A stretch of DNA of 42,491 bases from Chitinivibrionales bacterium (lineage in GTDB: Bacteria; Fibrobacterota; Chitinivibrionia; Chitinivibrionales; WJKA01): assembly GCA_014728215.1 (NCBI GenBank), contig WJLZ01000182.1, positions 1 through 42,491 on the forward strand, written 5' to 3'. The number at the start of each line of letters is the position of its first letter. Within the stretch, counting starts at the first letter, position 1. The notes beneath the pieces were generated by a model that saw nothing but the letters and a program-made list of their open reading frames with translations, did no database searches and had not been told where the DNA came from. The position numbers were made by a program, and so were the translations under genes. This document shows, one piece after another, positions 1 through 8,760 of the stretch.

Positions 1-300
1 AGCCAAATTAGCGTCATCGGCGTTCAACAATCAAAATAATTGTATAACGTAAACTTCGATTCAATTACGATAAAAAAATCGGGCTATATTGACTGCAATG
101 TCAGTTATTTTCGATATTTCAATTTATTTTGGACAGTACTGCAATAGATAAAATATTCCAAAAAAAGTGAAATAAGTAAAAATAAAGTAGGTTAATACAC
201 ATTTATACTCACTGTATTATTACAAAGGGCCTATATTATCTGTAATCAGGCACAAAGAGGTTTCAGGATAGGCTCTAAGCACACCGGGGAGGAGTATTAT
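1..300. other. Upstream region of the GH39-like gene: degenerate repeat, AT-rich leader, strong RBS
   Basis: No credible gene lies here. Positions about 9-52 match positions about 3333-3383 imperfectly, sharing CATCGGCGTTC followed by an AT-rich stretch containing AAAATAATT. A weak sigma70-like pair, TTGACT at 89-94 and GATATT at 113-118 (18-nt spacer), is possible but unproven. The octamer ACTGCAAT occurs at 92-99 and 138-145. GGGGAGGAG at 286-294 is a strong Shine-Dalgarno sequence 6 nt before the ATG at 301 and fixes the start of the next gene. Confidence 0.5.
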
Positions 301-2415
301 ATGATTATCAGGTTTCCGAATAAAATGGAATTTTTAAAAGTACATATAATTGTTCTCTTTCTTGCATGCAGTGTCTTTTCCGGTCCTGTGGACATGTCGA
401 TAGATTGTTCACAGCCTGCAGGCCCTTTTGTACGCTTATATCACCAGACCGGCACGCCGAATGCCAATTCTTTTTTCAGTGACAGTCTCGAAACCATCTA
501 CAAGCAGTATGTAGAATATCTGGGAACGGTTCCCCACGATGGAATAAAGTACATGCGGTTCATGTGGCTTCTTGACCTCATTGCCGGAACCGATATTGTC
601 GGCGAGAATGCAGTTTACGACTGGACATTGATCGATTCACTGCTCGATTTGCATGTCGAAAACGGTCTGAAAATAGTAGCGCCCATTATGGGTAATCCCA
701 CCGAAGGCACTATTCATGATATTGGTTTGCAGACCTATTCATCAAACTCGGTGGGGGCTTTTTTCACCTTTATTCAGCCGCAGGAAATACGGGCTTATTA
801 TCTTATGGTAAAGGCTTTCGTGCAGCATTGTGTCGATCGGTATGGTATCGATGAAGTCCGGAGCTGGTATTTTGATTCGTGGAACGAACCAAACACCCCC
901 TTCTGGCGTCTGGTCAGCCGTAATCTGGAGAAGTTGGAATATTTCAGTTACTGGGATGCGGCATCGCAGGGAGTGAAGGATGTCGATTCGACATTTCGAT
1001 TTGGAGGGCCGGGAAATGCAGAGGGTGAATTCCCTCGTGAGCTTTTTCAACATTGTCTGTCGGGGACCAATGCAATCACCGGCGAACAAGGATCGTCAAT
1101 CGATTATTTCGCCGTCCATATCAAGACCGACGCCGATGAAATGGTAGGAGAATCGGTGGCCTTGATCGACAGTTTACGAACGCTTTTTCCTCAGTTGAGT
1201 GATATTCCTTTTATGAATGGAGAAGCAGACCCCCTTCCGGGGTGGACAAAGGATCTAACCTGGCGTGCCGGGCCGAATCACGCGGCTTTTGTCTGCAACT
1301 CTCTTAATCATCATCTGCTCAGAATTGTCGATTCCCTCGACTCTCCAGTACTCTCTGCTGCCTGTGATGACGCCTATGTGGGAGATTGGAAGCAGCGGAC
1401 CCAGTTTACGTTGATCGGCGACAGGGACAATTTTGCCTTGATAAAAAAGCCGGTCCACAATGTGCGGACCATGCTCTCGTTGATGGGTGATACCCGGTGT
1501 GAAGTCGCTGGCGGGCCTGATATATACACTAATGCAGGGGTAATCGCAACCGCCTGTGATTCTCAAATTGCCGTGTTGCTTTTCAATGAGGATCTCAATG
1601 AAAACAAGGCTGTGACACAGGATATCAGCACCCGGATAATGGTTAATGATATTCCTTTTTCTCAAGGGTGTGTTGTTCATTACCGTATCGACAAAAGCCA
1701 CTCGAATCCTTACAGACTTTGGAATAGTGAGCAAACACCCTCCGTTGAGCATATTGAAGAACTCCGTAAAAACCAGGAACTGGAAAGGATCGATATTCCA
1801 AAAGTTATGACCTTTGCCGGGAATTCCTATACCGATACAATCGATCTTCCAAAGAATTCGGTAAGCCTGATGCTCCTCTGCAGGAAGCCGGCCCAGGCTC
1901 CTGCACCAGTGAAAAATGTACGGGTAAAGGAATATAGTGGTATTGATGGCACTCCTGAATACCTGGTGCTCTGGGATGAATCACCCTCAAAGATGATGAA
2001 GACCTACGAAGTCCTCTATGCTGAGAACGCTCAGAGCGATGGTGTGCGGGTCAATGAGCCTGATATAATCTGCAGTGGATTTATGCATCGAGGCCCCTCA
2101 CAAAAGGGATTTTACAGTGTACGGGCAGTCGATTACTGGGGCAGAGGGTCTGATGGCTCCATTCAGGCTGCTAAAAAAGGGTTGTATAAAACCGGCAGGC
2201 ACGGCGCACCTCCAACACGGATCATTTCCACAGGGACTCTTGCAGGGCTCGGTCATGTCATGATGGAAATAGGAGTGTCGGGCTTTTCGATCTATAATTT
2301 ACTGGGAAAATGCATTTTCCGGTATAATCGAAGCAATTGTGAAAACAGCGCGACCGTATCGCTGCCCCAAACCATTAAAAGTGCCTCAACTGTATATGTA
2401 ATCCGGTATAAGTGA
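301..2415 (+). CDS. Secreted GH39-like glycoside hydrolase with C-terminal FN3-like and sorting-like domains
   Basis: Predicted exported glycosidase, most like the GH39 beta-xylosidase / clan GH-A TIM-barrel enzymes. A signal peptide covers roughly residues 1-28. The barrel spans about 40-420. FDSWNEPN (191-198) carries the acid/base pair N195-E196, and MNGEAD near 305-310 offers E308 as nucleophile; both fit the retaining clan-A pattern. An all-beta region follows, then an FN3-like segment (about 545-630). The last ~45 residues (FSIYNLLGK and after) resemble a type IX secretion C-terminal sorting domain, which would place the protein outside the cell. The start is fixed by GGGGAGGAG 6 nt upstream. 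The gene stands alone. The exact substrate (xylan, arabinoside or other) cannot be read from the sequence; the family call is from motifs, not a search. Confidence 0.75.
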   Translation: MIIRFPNKMEFLKVHIIVLFLACSVFSGPVDMSIDCSQPAGPFVRLYHQTGTPNANSFFSDSLETIYKQYVEYLGTVPHDGIKYMRFMWLLDLIAGTDIVGENAVYDWTLIDSLLDLHVENGLKIVAPIMGNPTEGTIHDIGLQTYSSNSVGAFFTFIQPQEIRAYYLMVKAFVQHCVDRYGIDEVRSWYFDSWNEPNTPFWRLVSRNLEKLEYFSYWDAASQGVKDVDSTFRFGGPGNAEGEFPRELFQHCLSGTNAITGEQGSSIDYFAVHIKTDADEMVGESVALIDSLRTLFPQLSDIPFMNGEADPLPGWTKDLTWRAGPNHAAFVCNSLNHHLLRIVDSLDSPVLSAACDDAYVGDWKQRTQFTLIGDRDNFALIKKPVHNVRTMLSLMGDTRCEVAGGPDIYTNAGVIATACDSQIAVLLFNEDLNENKAVTQDISTRIMVNDIPFSQGCVVHYRIDKSHSNPYRLWNSEQTPSVEHIEELRKNQELERIDIPKVMTFAGNSYTDTIDLPKNSVSLMLLCRKPAQAPAPVKNVRVKEYSGIDGTPEYLVLWDESPSKMMKTYEVLYAENAQSDGVRVNEPDIICSGFMHRGPSQKGFYSVRAVDYWGRGSDGSIQAAKKGLYKTGRHGAPPTRIISTGTLAGLGHVMMEIGVSGFSIYNLLGKCIFRYNRSNCENSATVSLPQTIKSASTVYVIRYK

Positions 2416-2696
2416 GGCGATTTTTCCGATTGCAGAATCGAATGAATAGGATCACGCGCTCACCTTGAAAGTTAAATAGAGACGGGTGTAGACGGATTAC
2501 ATTTTCTTCGTCCTCTTCTTTTTGGTCTTCTACCTCATCAGCATTGTCTCTAATGCCCTCCACAGGAGCCGCGATAGATCTTGTATTTAATCGCACAATA
2601 AAGGCATTCCTTTTGCCTTGTTAAGTCGGTAAACATGTGTTTACCTGTAAATATATAACCGAGCTATCTCGTTTTTGCTGTCGGTAAACGTATTTG
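2416..2696. other. Convergent intergenic region, no convincing gene
   Basis: This lies between the 3' ends of the GH39-like gene (+) and the alpha/beta hydrolase gene (-). A 73-codon minus-strand frame (2375-2596) crosses it, but it has no recognisable family and overlaps the GH39 3' end, so it is not called. The notable content is the GGTAAAC inverted/direct repeat group at 2625-2689. No clear stem with a T-run terminator is visible. Confidence 0.5.
2625..2689. repeat. GGTAAAC palindrome plus a direct repeat of its half-site
   Basis: GGTAAAC at 2628-2634 and GTTTACC at 2639-2645 form perfect 7-bp arms around ATGT. The decamer GTCGGTAAAC, which begins just before the left arm (2625-2634), recurs at 2680-2689, 55 bp away. 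It could be an operator-like site or a remnant repeat. It sits behind the stop codons of both flanking genes, which argues against a promoter role for either of them. Confidence 0.5.
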
Positions 2697-3290
2697 TCAA
2701 TTTGAGGGTGGACCGAGAAGCTCAGAACAGGCTGCGGCGACTGTTTCGCCTACTGCAGATACACTGTCGGCTGATGATGCGAGATCATGGTCGGCATTTT
2801 TAATAATGTGCAGGTTATCGATTATCGAATCAGCGTACTCGCTGGAAATTATTTCGTCATGTTCTCCGATAAAAAAATATGCCGGGCAGGGGACTTTCTC
2901 GATCCGTCTCTGTGCCTTGATAACAAACCGCGCCACCGCCGCGCCTTCAGACTGCGACAGGGCTGCATGAGTAGGGGCTGAGGGGATGATGCCGGGGCTA
3001 TATACCGGAAGTGCCAGTAGAAAAATATTCCCGACTTTGCGGGTACAAGCCCCAAGCACGGCAGTCGATGCTCCCAGGGAATGGCCGATAAGAACGGTGG
3101 GACCATCATGAGAGTCAACCGTGTTTTGAACCGCTTTTAACCAGTCATCGGGCAGCGAAGGACCGATTGTGGGGAGGTCGGGAAAGCGGGGCGTAATGCC
3201 CAATTCCTCTATGGATGGAAGAAAGGGGGACCACCAGTCGGAGGTGTTTCCCAGGCCATGGATAAAAATCGCTTGTATTTGCATTGCCAA
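2697..3290 (-). CDS. Small alpha/beta hydrolase (RBBP9/YdeN-like size)
   Basis: A 197-residue single-domain alpha/beta hydrolase without a signal peptide, so probably cytoplasmic. The oxyanion region HGLGNTSDWW lies at 11-20. The nucleophile elbow GHSLGAS at 69-75 puts the serine at 71. D145 in GEHDEI and H168 in ADHDL complete a Ser-Asp-His triad. The length fits the compact RBBP9/YdeN-like serine hydrolases, but esterase, lipase or peptidase activity cannot be told apart. The gene is isolated, convergent with the GH39-like gene, and its upstream region is the repeat-rich 3291-3841 stretch. The start could be Met1 or Met3. Confidence 0.8.
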   Translation of the reverse strand: MAMQIQAIFIHGLGNTSDWWSPFLPSIEELGITPRFPDLPTIGPSLPDDWLKAVQNTVDSHDGPTVLIGHSLGASTAVLGACTRKVGNIFLLALPVYSPGIIPSAPTHAALSQSEGAAVARFVIKAQRRIEKVPCPAYFFIGEHDEIISSEYADSIIDNLHIIKNADHDLASSADSVSAVGETVAAACSELLGPPSN

Positions 3291-3332
3291 ACCGGTTCGG
3301 GCCGGGCCCGGATCTTTCCCACGTGAGTATGA

Positions 3333-3383
3333 AAATCAACATCATCGGCGTTCTATAATAAAAATAATTATCTCTCACAAACT
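3333..3383. repeat. Degenerate copy of the window-start repeat (CATCGGCGTTC ... AAATAATT)
   Basis: Aligning this stretch with positions about 9-52 gives an identical CATCGGCGTTC core, a shared AAAATAATT and a shared AAACTTC, with scattered differences between. Each copy lies upstream of a gene but in the opposite orientation relative to it, so a common regulatory role is not obvious. The conserved word belongs to the same style of degenerate intergenic words as the 3682-3829 element. Confidence 0.45.
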
Positions 3384-3487
3384 TCATAGAGGTTGTTATA
3401 AAACAGTGCCGGCGGTCGGTAAGAAAGGCAAATGCCGGATTTTCAAGCTCGTTAGTGCCGGCATGTCTGTAGAATCTTTGTATGAGG

Positions 3488-3507
3488 AAAGGGACTGCCG
3501 TCCCTTT
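3488..3507. repeat. Perfect 8-bp hairpin AAAGGGAC-TGCC-GTCCCTTT
   Basis: AAAGGGAC at 3488-3495 and GTCCCTTT at 3500-3507 are perfect complements around the loop TGCC. No T-run follows on either strand, so an intrinsic terminator is unlikely. Confidence 0.6.
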
Positions 3508-3537
3508 ACAACCCACGTTGAAAATGCTTATTGGTAG

Positions 3538-3561
3538 CTATGCATCCCGAGGGATGCATAG
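3538..3561. repeat. Perfect 11-bp-arm hairpin around GA
   Basis: CTATGCATCCC (3538-3548) and GGGATGCATAG (3551-3561) are perfect complements separated by GA. It lies 30 bp from the preceding hairpin. The stem is long and self-complementary with no U-tract, more like a REP or extragenic palindrome than a terminator. Confidence 0.6.
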
Positions 3562-3681
3562 AAAGAATGATGTGGCGGGGTTGAGCTATGGGGTAATCCT
3601 CGCAGATCGGACCACGCAAAACCGAAAATAGCCGGAGTTTTTTCGCAACTGAACCGAACTTAACAACATAAGAAAATAGAA

Positions 3682-3829
3682 CGCGGACGCCACGGATGTT
3701 CACGGATTTTGGGTTTGTAGTTAAGAAAGAAAGAAGAAAAACAGGGCATATTTGAGGAAATAGTAGTTTTTCTTTCTTGATTCGGATATTTCCAGACTAT
3801 GTAAATCCGTCGTATCCGTATCATCTGCG
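3682..3829. repeat. 148-bp imperfect inverted-repeat element with ATCCGTG words
   Basis: The left end (3682-3710) contains GCCACGGATG and CACGGATTTT. The right end (3801-3829) contains AAATCCGT and ATCCGTATCATCTGCG. Reverse-complementing the left end aligns about 20 of 28 positions with the right end. Inside, a purine tract (3723-3742) is matched by GTTTTTCTTTCTT at 3766-3778, so the whole unit could fold into a long imperfect hairpin. No coding potential is visible. It sits just beyond the stop codon of the outer-membrane protein gene (3842). Confidence 0.5.
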
Positions 3830-3841
3830 GGCAGCACAGTT

Positions 3842-6100
3842 CTAAAACCGGAACTCATAGGCCAGACTTACTTGATTATCCCACAGGGCTTCACTGATCA
3901 TGGTACTGATTTCTCCCCGGGCAAAGAGCGAGTGATGGGTGGTGATTTCCCAGGCCCAGCTTGACTGGAAGGCGATTTCGTTGACAGGGTCGGCGTTACG
4001 GTCGTTGTAGTGCTCGAATGTGAGGTCGAGATCGGCACGCATTTCATCGGGGATAAAGTGCCGGGTGATACCGGCGGAAGGGGAGACAAGGGTCAGACCG
4101 TAGTCGCCTTTGGAGGTGTTGACCGTTGCGGATAAACGAGTGTCGAAAGGGTAATCATCGTACCGGGTGGTAAGCGCCAGAATGCCGGTGTTGACATCCA
4201 GAGCTATATCGTCGAGCAGCGCCCCGAACTCGAGCCGGGAACGGGAATTATTGACCGAGAACGTGACAGTATTGTCGGTAATACCAAACTTCCGGGAGTA
4301 CTGAATACTCGCGCCGATTATACCGAACCGGTTGTCTCTGCTGTCGGCGGCAACCGATGAATTCACTTCTTCACTGTTGCTCATCAGGGTTATCGTTACG
4401 ATCGGCAGCGAGGGGCTCCAGAAGAGCGTTCCCATGAGGTTGAACCCGAGCATGTGGGCTGGAGCTGATTTGAGCCCGGCAAGATCGTTTCTGTACCATG
4501 AAAGCCCCCCTCGCACATAGACCCGCCGGTCAAAAACACGGACACCATTGGAAATGATGATTCCTGCCTTGTCATTCTGCTGGTTTTCATTACCCAGGGA
4601 GCGATAATTGGTTCCTGCGTAGAGATAGGTAAATTCGAATTCTTCATCGACACTCCCGATCGGCATGTGCAGTTTCAGGCCGGCGTCCCAGATAATTGAA
4701 TTGCCCAGCGCTCCGGCATTGATCGTTTCGGTAGAATCAACCGGGATGGGAAGGGGGGTGCTCGTTTCGTTAATGATAATGACCCCTTTAATGTCATTGG
4801 GCCAGATCGGCAGTGAGGCATCTTCTCCCAGAGCATCGGAGATTTCATCATTGGAACTGGGGCCGTTGGAGATATCATTAGTCAAAAAGCTGAATGCAAA
4901 GTCAGAAAAGAGAGTGATACGTCGTTTCCACAGGGAAAGGCGTGCATCGAGGCCGCCGGCGATGTTATCTTTGGGAGTAACACCTCGTATCTGCTTTTTG
5001 AATACCGTATCGGCAAGTGATGTATCGGCGCCGCTGCTGTCGAGGGAGATGTTGGGCGCCAGAAGTGATATCTGGTCGATTGACTTGGGGTTATCCTTTG
5101 CTTTAAGGATATCAAGGCCTATTCTGAATCGTTTCTCAGTGCCGACTTGAAATCGTGCGGCAAAGAGTGAGCGTTTGAATGTGCCGTCGGCATACCCGCT
5201 TACCTTGCGGTTGAATGCATTGACCGTATCGATAAAATTTTCTGCGGTATCGTACATTATCTCCGCAGTTGCCAACGCTTTATTATCAACCACATAGGGG
5301 GCGATTGCACGCTGTGTATTTCCGAATACGACGTCGATACCAAAGCGGCGATCGGATGATTCCATGTTGACCTCCAGCCCCCTTACCCGCTGATCGCGGA
5401 GTATGAACGTGTTGTAGGCGGGGAAATTGTCCCCAATACTCAAACGGAGCATATGACTGTGGCCGGCGCCGATCCTGAACCGCTGGAGGGTTTGACGGTG
5501 TTTGTCTTCATCGGTGGTAAGTGAGAGATTGTAATTGTAAAACTGTTTACCCCGGTAACCGTTCCCCGAGGCTTCGAGAATAGCCGCGCTGTGGGTGCTG
5601 TCATGGAAATTCCGGTAGCCGAGTTCACTGTTGATCCTTCCGGTATGAACGATCTTTTGGGGGGTCACCGCCTTAAGCTCCCGGCCTTTCTGTTTCATCT
5701 CCTTCCGTTTTTCATCGGAAACGGTTTCCTCTTGTGTCAGATAAAACCGCACCGAAGCATCGGCAAGTTGTTTCCGGTGAGAACCGTAGAGAATAACGGT
5801 TACGATATGAGGGCCGGCCAGGTCCGGGCGATTCATGAAATCTTCGCCGGGAATGAACGTGACCGTCGAACCGGTAATGCGTGCTTTGGAGGAGATATCC
5901 TGCTTGTCGAAAAATAGTTTGACCCGGCTAACCGGTCCACTCAGCCCGCTGTAGGCAAAGGAGACAAAGAAATCTTCGAACAGCACGAATTCATCCGGCT
6001 GCGGAGTGAGTGACACAACCTCGCTTCCCTGGAGGTGTGACGAAATCCCCGTGAGAAAGAGCAATGCAGAAAACCGGAACATAAGGGTTTGGGTGTTCAT
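3842..6100 (-). CDS. Predicted outer-membrane beta-barrel protein, last gene of a three-gene envelope operon
   Basis: A 752-residue exported protein. The signal peptide covers about residues 1-25 and is followed by an Ig-like beta domain (about 28-125). The rest is rich in alternating amphipathic strands with many aromatic and charged positions, and the chain ends in EFRF, a terminal aromatic typical of outer-membrane barrels. No named family is recognisable. The gene starts 8 nt after the stop of the FecR/B-repeat gene, with no strong Shine-Dalgarno sequence, which suggests translational coupling. Inference: the barrel could anchor or export the two upstream products. A substrate-specific porin or surface structural protein are alternatives. 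Confidence 0.7.
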   Translation of the reverse strand: MNTQTLMFRFSALLFLTGISSHLQGSEVVSLTPQPDEFVLFEDFFVSFAYSGLSGPVSRVKLFFDKQDISSKARITGSTVTFIPGEDFMNRPDLAGPHIVTVILYGSHRKQLADASVRFYLTQEETVSDEKRKEMKQKGRELKAVTPQKIVHTGRINSELGYRNFHDSTHSAAILEASGNGYRGKQFYNYNLSLTTDEDKHRQTLQRFRIGAGHSHMLRLSIGDNFPAYNTFILRDQRVRGLEVNMESSDRRFGIDVVFGNTQRAIAPYVVDNKALATAEIMYDTAENFIDTVNAFNRKVSGYADGTFKRSLFAARFQVGTEKRFRIGLDILKAKDNPKSIDQISLLAPNISLDSSGADTSLADTVFKKQIRGVTPKDNIAGGLDARLSLWKRRITLFSDFAFSFLTNDISNGPSSNDEISDALGEDASLPIWPNDIKGVIIINETSTPLPIPVDSTETINAGALGNSIIWDAGLKLHMPIGSVDEEFEFTYLYAGTNYRSLGNENQQNDKAGIIISNGVRVFDRRVYVRGGLSWYRNDLAGLKSAPAHMLGFNLMGTLFWSPSLPIVTITLMSNSEEVNSSVAADSRDNRFGIIGASIQYSRKFGITDNTVTFSVNNSRSRLEFGALLDDIALDVNTGILALTTRYDDYPFDTRLSATVNTSKGDYGLTLVSPSAGITRHFIPDEMRADLDLTFEHYNDRNADPVNEIAFQSSWAWEITTHHSLFARGEISTMISEALWDNQVSLAYEFRF

Positions 6101-6108
6101 AGATTTGA

Positions 6109-8760
6109 CTACCGGAAATCAGCCTCAAGGGTCCTGGTGCGGTTGCTGCTGTTTTCGAAAATTACTTTCAGTGATGTAATCGGCCGTTGTTCGAATTCGG
6201 CTTTTATCAGGGCGTCATCACGGCTCAGGGTTATAATTGTTGTTGCATTCTGCACATTGGAGACAAGGGCGGAGCCCCGGGTAACCCGCCATTGGGTGAA
6301 TGTATATCCATCGGCCGGGGCCGCCGTTACGGTCACCGGAATTCCCGCTTTTACCGCTTGCCGAGCATCGGTATCGATACTGCCCCGGGCGGGATCGAAC
6401 TCGATGGTCAATTGAAAGGAATCGCCGGAGACGCCTCCTGTAATCAGCGAATCGCCGGGAACAAAGAGCGCTTTAATAATGCTTTCGTCGATGCCGGGGT
6501 TGACTTCGGTTTTTGCCGCGTACGGATCTTTGAACTCAACTTCGGTACCGGAGACGGTTATCCATTGCAGAAAGGCATTGCCTTTGGCCGGAGTGGCGTC
6601 AACCGCAGACCACCGGTTGGCAACGAAATACTCCTTGCCGTCGGGCTCGGTGGAGCCAAGCCCATTTGTTAAAACGGTCATTTCGACTGTTTCGGTGGAA
6701 AAAAGTGCCTCGATTTCCATCGATTGCCGGATATTGGAGAGGCTGATCTCCGTTGATGCGATCGTGTCGGAGAGTTCGAGGTCATCGCTGTTTTCGGGAA
6801 GCTTCCATGCAATAAAGGCTGCTTTGGGATTGGGTACTGCCTGGAGGGTCAGTGAGCCGCCTTCGGGTACCTTGATATTTCCCCCGGGTTCGGTATAACC
6901 GCCCTTTGTTGCCCCCACCGTCACCGTGCAGATCCGGGCTGCAAAGATCGCATTAATCATCGCATCGGAAGTGGTAAGGGTAACCGGCGTGGTATCTTGC
7001 TGCGGGTCCTCGATATCGGCCCATCCGCTCTGAATTTGCCAGTTGAGAAATTGTTGACCATTGTCGGGCTGGGCGGTAATAATCGTTGGGGTGCCGTGGA
7101 TAATTCGTATGGGCTCAGAGGGTACCACCGAACCACCCTCTTCTGCAACGAGGGTAAGGGTAAAGGCCTTTTCGGTAATTGATGGCATAATAATGCAATC
7201 GGATTTTGCGTTAATCTCCGCTTGTTCGCTCCCTGTAACAGAAGCTCTCCCCGAGGCGACATTCCACTCCGTTAGCATATACCCATCATGAACCCCGGCA
7301 ACAACAGAGAGATGCTCTCGCCGTTTCACAAAAACCGAATCGACCGGGGTGATTTCCGCCTGGGGGTGGTCGATAATCACTACTGAATAGGGATTGTCGG
7401 AGAAATGCGCTGCAACGGTAGCATCACTGGTGTCGATTACCAGGCGGGTTGCCGCCTTGCGGGGCTTGATGATTTGCGCGGTTCCGCTTTCAATCGACCA
7501 GGAAATAAACTGATACCCATCATCAGCCTGTGCCGAAAGGGGAATGGTATCCAGATAGATCCCGGTACGGGTCTCTTTATTGGAAATACGTCCGCCTTTC
7601 TTGGCACCAGTAACAATAGTATACTGTTTCGGTATAAACCGGGCGGTTACCGAACCTCTGTCGGCCGACAGGGTAACGAGGGCGGTATCCCGGTTTATCT
7701 GTTTAACCCCCACACGCCGTCCTTTTTTCCATCCTGTGCATTCATAGCCCAGTGAAGGGAGAATCGCCAGGGGAAAGGGTGCCCCTTTTTCTATGGTTAT
7801 TGTTCCTGAAGGGGTTACTTTACCTCCATCGGTTGAAAGTACTTCGATTTGAGCAGGGGATTGCGAAAACTGTGGGGCAATGATTGAGTTTGATGAGACG
7901 ATAACCGATGTCGACTCCTGTGAAGCATCCAGAAATGCGGCATTACCGCTGATTAGTTCCCAGTGGGTAAAGCTGATGCCGATTTCCGGCACTGCCTTTA
8001 TTTCGACACCGGCACCATTAAGTGCCGCGGCTTCTCCCCGGGGTTCAGTTGTACCACCGTCGGTTTCCTGAATTGTCAGCCTGCTGGTAACCCGGGCATC
8101 ACCTTTCAGTTTCTGCATCAGCTCGATCATGCCGTACAGCGTTCGGGTCTGTCCCCGGGAGATCGATCCTGTGTAAACCCGATTCCCGGTTCCGGCATAC
8201 CCCACCGATCCGGGACCGAGCGTATGCCAGACGCCGCTTTCATCATCGGCGATTTTGGCGTTGCCGGTTAAAACATAGAATGTCGATTCGCCGCCGGCTC
8301 CGGTAACATCCAAAAAGCCGGCGCCGCGCTCGATCCAGATGAGTGTTGAGGGCGCGGTGGCGTCAAAGGAATAACCGGCGCGCGTGCGGACGTCAAACAT
8401 CACCCGACCGGAATGTACTTTGACAATTTCGCTTGAGCGGTTTCTGTCGCGGGTAAAGTAAAAATCCGCTTCGGTATCGGGGCGGAGAATAACACTGCTT
8501 CTGCTGCCGATACAGACAATTTCTGCAAAACCCCGTTTCCCGGTCTGGAAACGGGCCCCGGATACTGCGGTATACCCTTTGGTTACGATATCGCTGCTTT
8601 TTCGGTCGATATCATAGGATACCGTCACCAGCCCCCGGGTGCGGACCACAAGCGCGATTTCCTGCGGTTCCGCGGCAGAAATATGAATGCCGGCGCCTGT
8701 CAGGCAAACAAGAATCATCCCGGCACGAATTGCACGTTTTTTGTCCCGGCTTTTCATCAT
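6109..8760 (-). CDS. Exported FecR-domain protein with about eight InlB-type B-repeats
   Basis: An 883-residue secreted or periplasmic protein with a signal peptide (about 1-30). A FecR-type domain lies at roughly 35-170 (GARFQTGKRGFAEIV, then RVMFDVRT). From about 225 to the C terminus there are about eight divergent 70-80-residue repeats, each with the pattern GG-x-PSG, a central GY/F-x(2)W motif (for example GYQFISW, QQFLNW, GYTFTQW) and a closing I-x-A-x-F strand, as in the divergent InlB B-repeat family. FecR domains often sense or bind envelope ligands, and B-repeats usually build extended surface stalks. The start overlaps the upstream stop as ATGA, so all three genes are probably one transcript. 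The function of this combination is unknown. Confidence 0.8.
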   Translation of the reverse strand: MMKSRDKKRAIRAGMILVCLTGAGIHISAAEPQEIALVVRTRGLVTVSYDIDRKSSDIVTKGYTAVSGARFQTGKRGFAEIVCIGSRSSVILRPDTEADFYFTRDRNRSSEIVKVHSGRVMFDVRTRAGYSFDATAPSTLIWIERGAGFLDVTGAGGESTFYVLTGNAKIADDESGVWHTLGPGSVGYAGTGNRVYTGSISRGQTRTLYGMIELMQKLKGDARVTSRLTIQETDGGTTEPRGEAAALNGAGVEIKAVPEIGISFTHWELISGNAAFLDASQESTSVIVSSNSIIAPQFSQSPAQIEVLSTDGGKVTPSGTITIEKGAPFPLAILPSLGYECTGWKKGRRVGVKQINRDTALVTLSADRGSVTARFIPKQYTIVTGAKKGGRISNKETRTGIYLDTIPLSAQADDGYQFISWSIESGTAQIIKPRKAATRLVIDTSDATVAAHFSDNPYSVVIIDHPQAEITPVDSVFVKRREHLSVVAGVHDGYMLTEWNVASGRASVTGSEQAEINAKSDCIIMPSITEKAFTLTLVAEEGGSVVPSEPIRIIHGTPTIITAQPDNGQQFLNWQIQSGWADIEDPQQDTTPVTLTTSDAMINAIFAARICTVTVGATKGGYTEPGGNIKVPEGGSLTLQAVPNPKAAFIAWKLPENSDDLELSDTIASTEISLSNIRQSMEIEALFSTETVEMTVLTNGLGSTEPDGKEYFVANRWSAVDATPAKGNAFLQWITVSGTEVEFKDPYAAKTEVNPGIDESIIKALFVPGDSLITGGVSGDSFQLTIEFDPARGSIDTDARQAVKAGIPVTVTAAPADGYTFTQWRVTRGSALVSNVQNATTIITLSRDDALIKAEFEQRPITSLKVIFENSSNRTRTLEADFR

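Larger units (their letters stand above)
3291..3841. other. 551-bp gene-poor stretch packed with hairpins and degenerate repeats
   Basis: No open frame here resembles a protein family. From left to right the region holds a degenerate copy of the window-start repeat (about 3333-3383), the pair ATGCCGG (3430-3436) and CCGGCAT (3459-3465), an 8-bp-arm hairpin (3488-3507), an 11-bp-arm hairpin (3538-3561) and a long imperfect inverted repeat (3682-3829). It separates the 3' end of the envelope operon from the alpha/beta hydrolase gene and must contain the hydrolase promoter near its left end. Confidence 0.6.

Noticed and set aside
2375-2596. 73-codon minus-strand frame rich in D and E
   Set aside because: It overlaps the GH39-like 3' end, has no recognised family and no convincing RBS.
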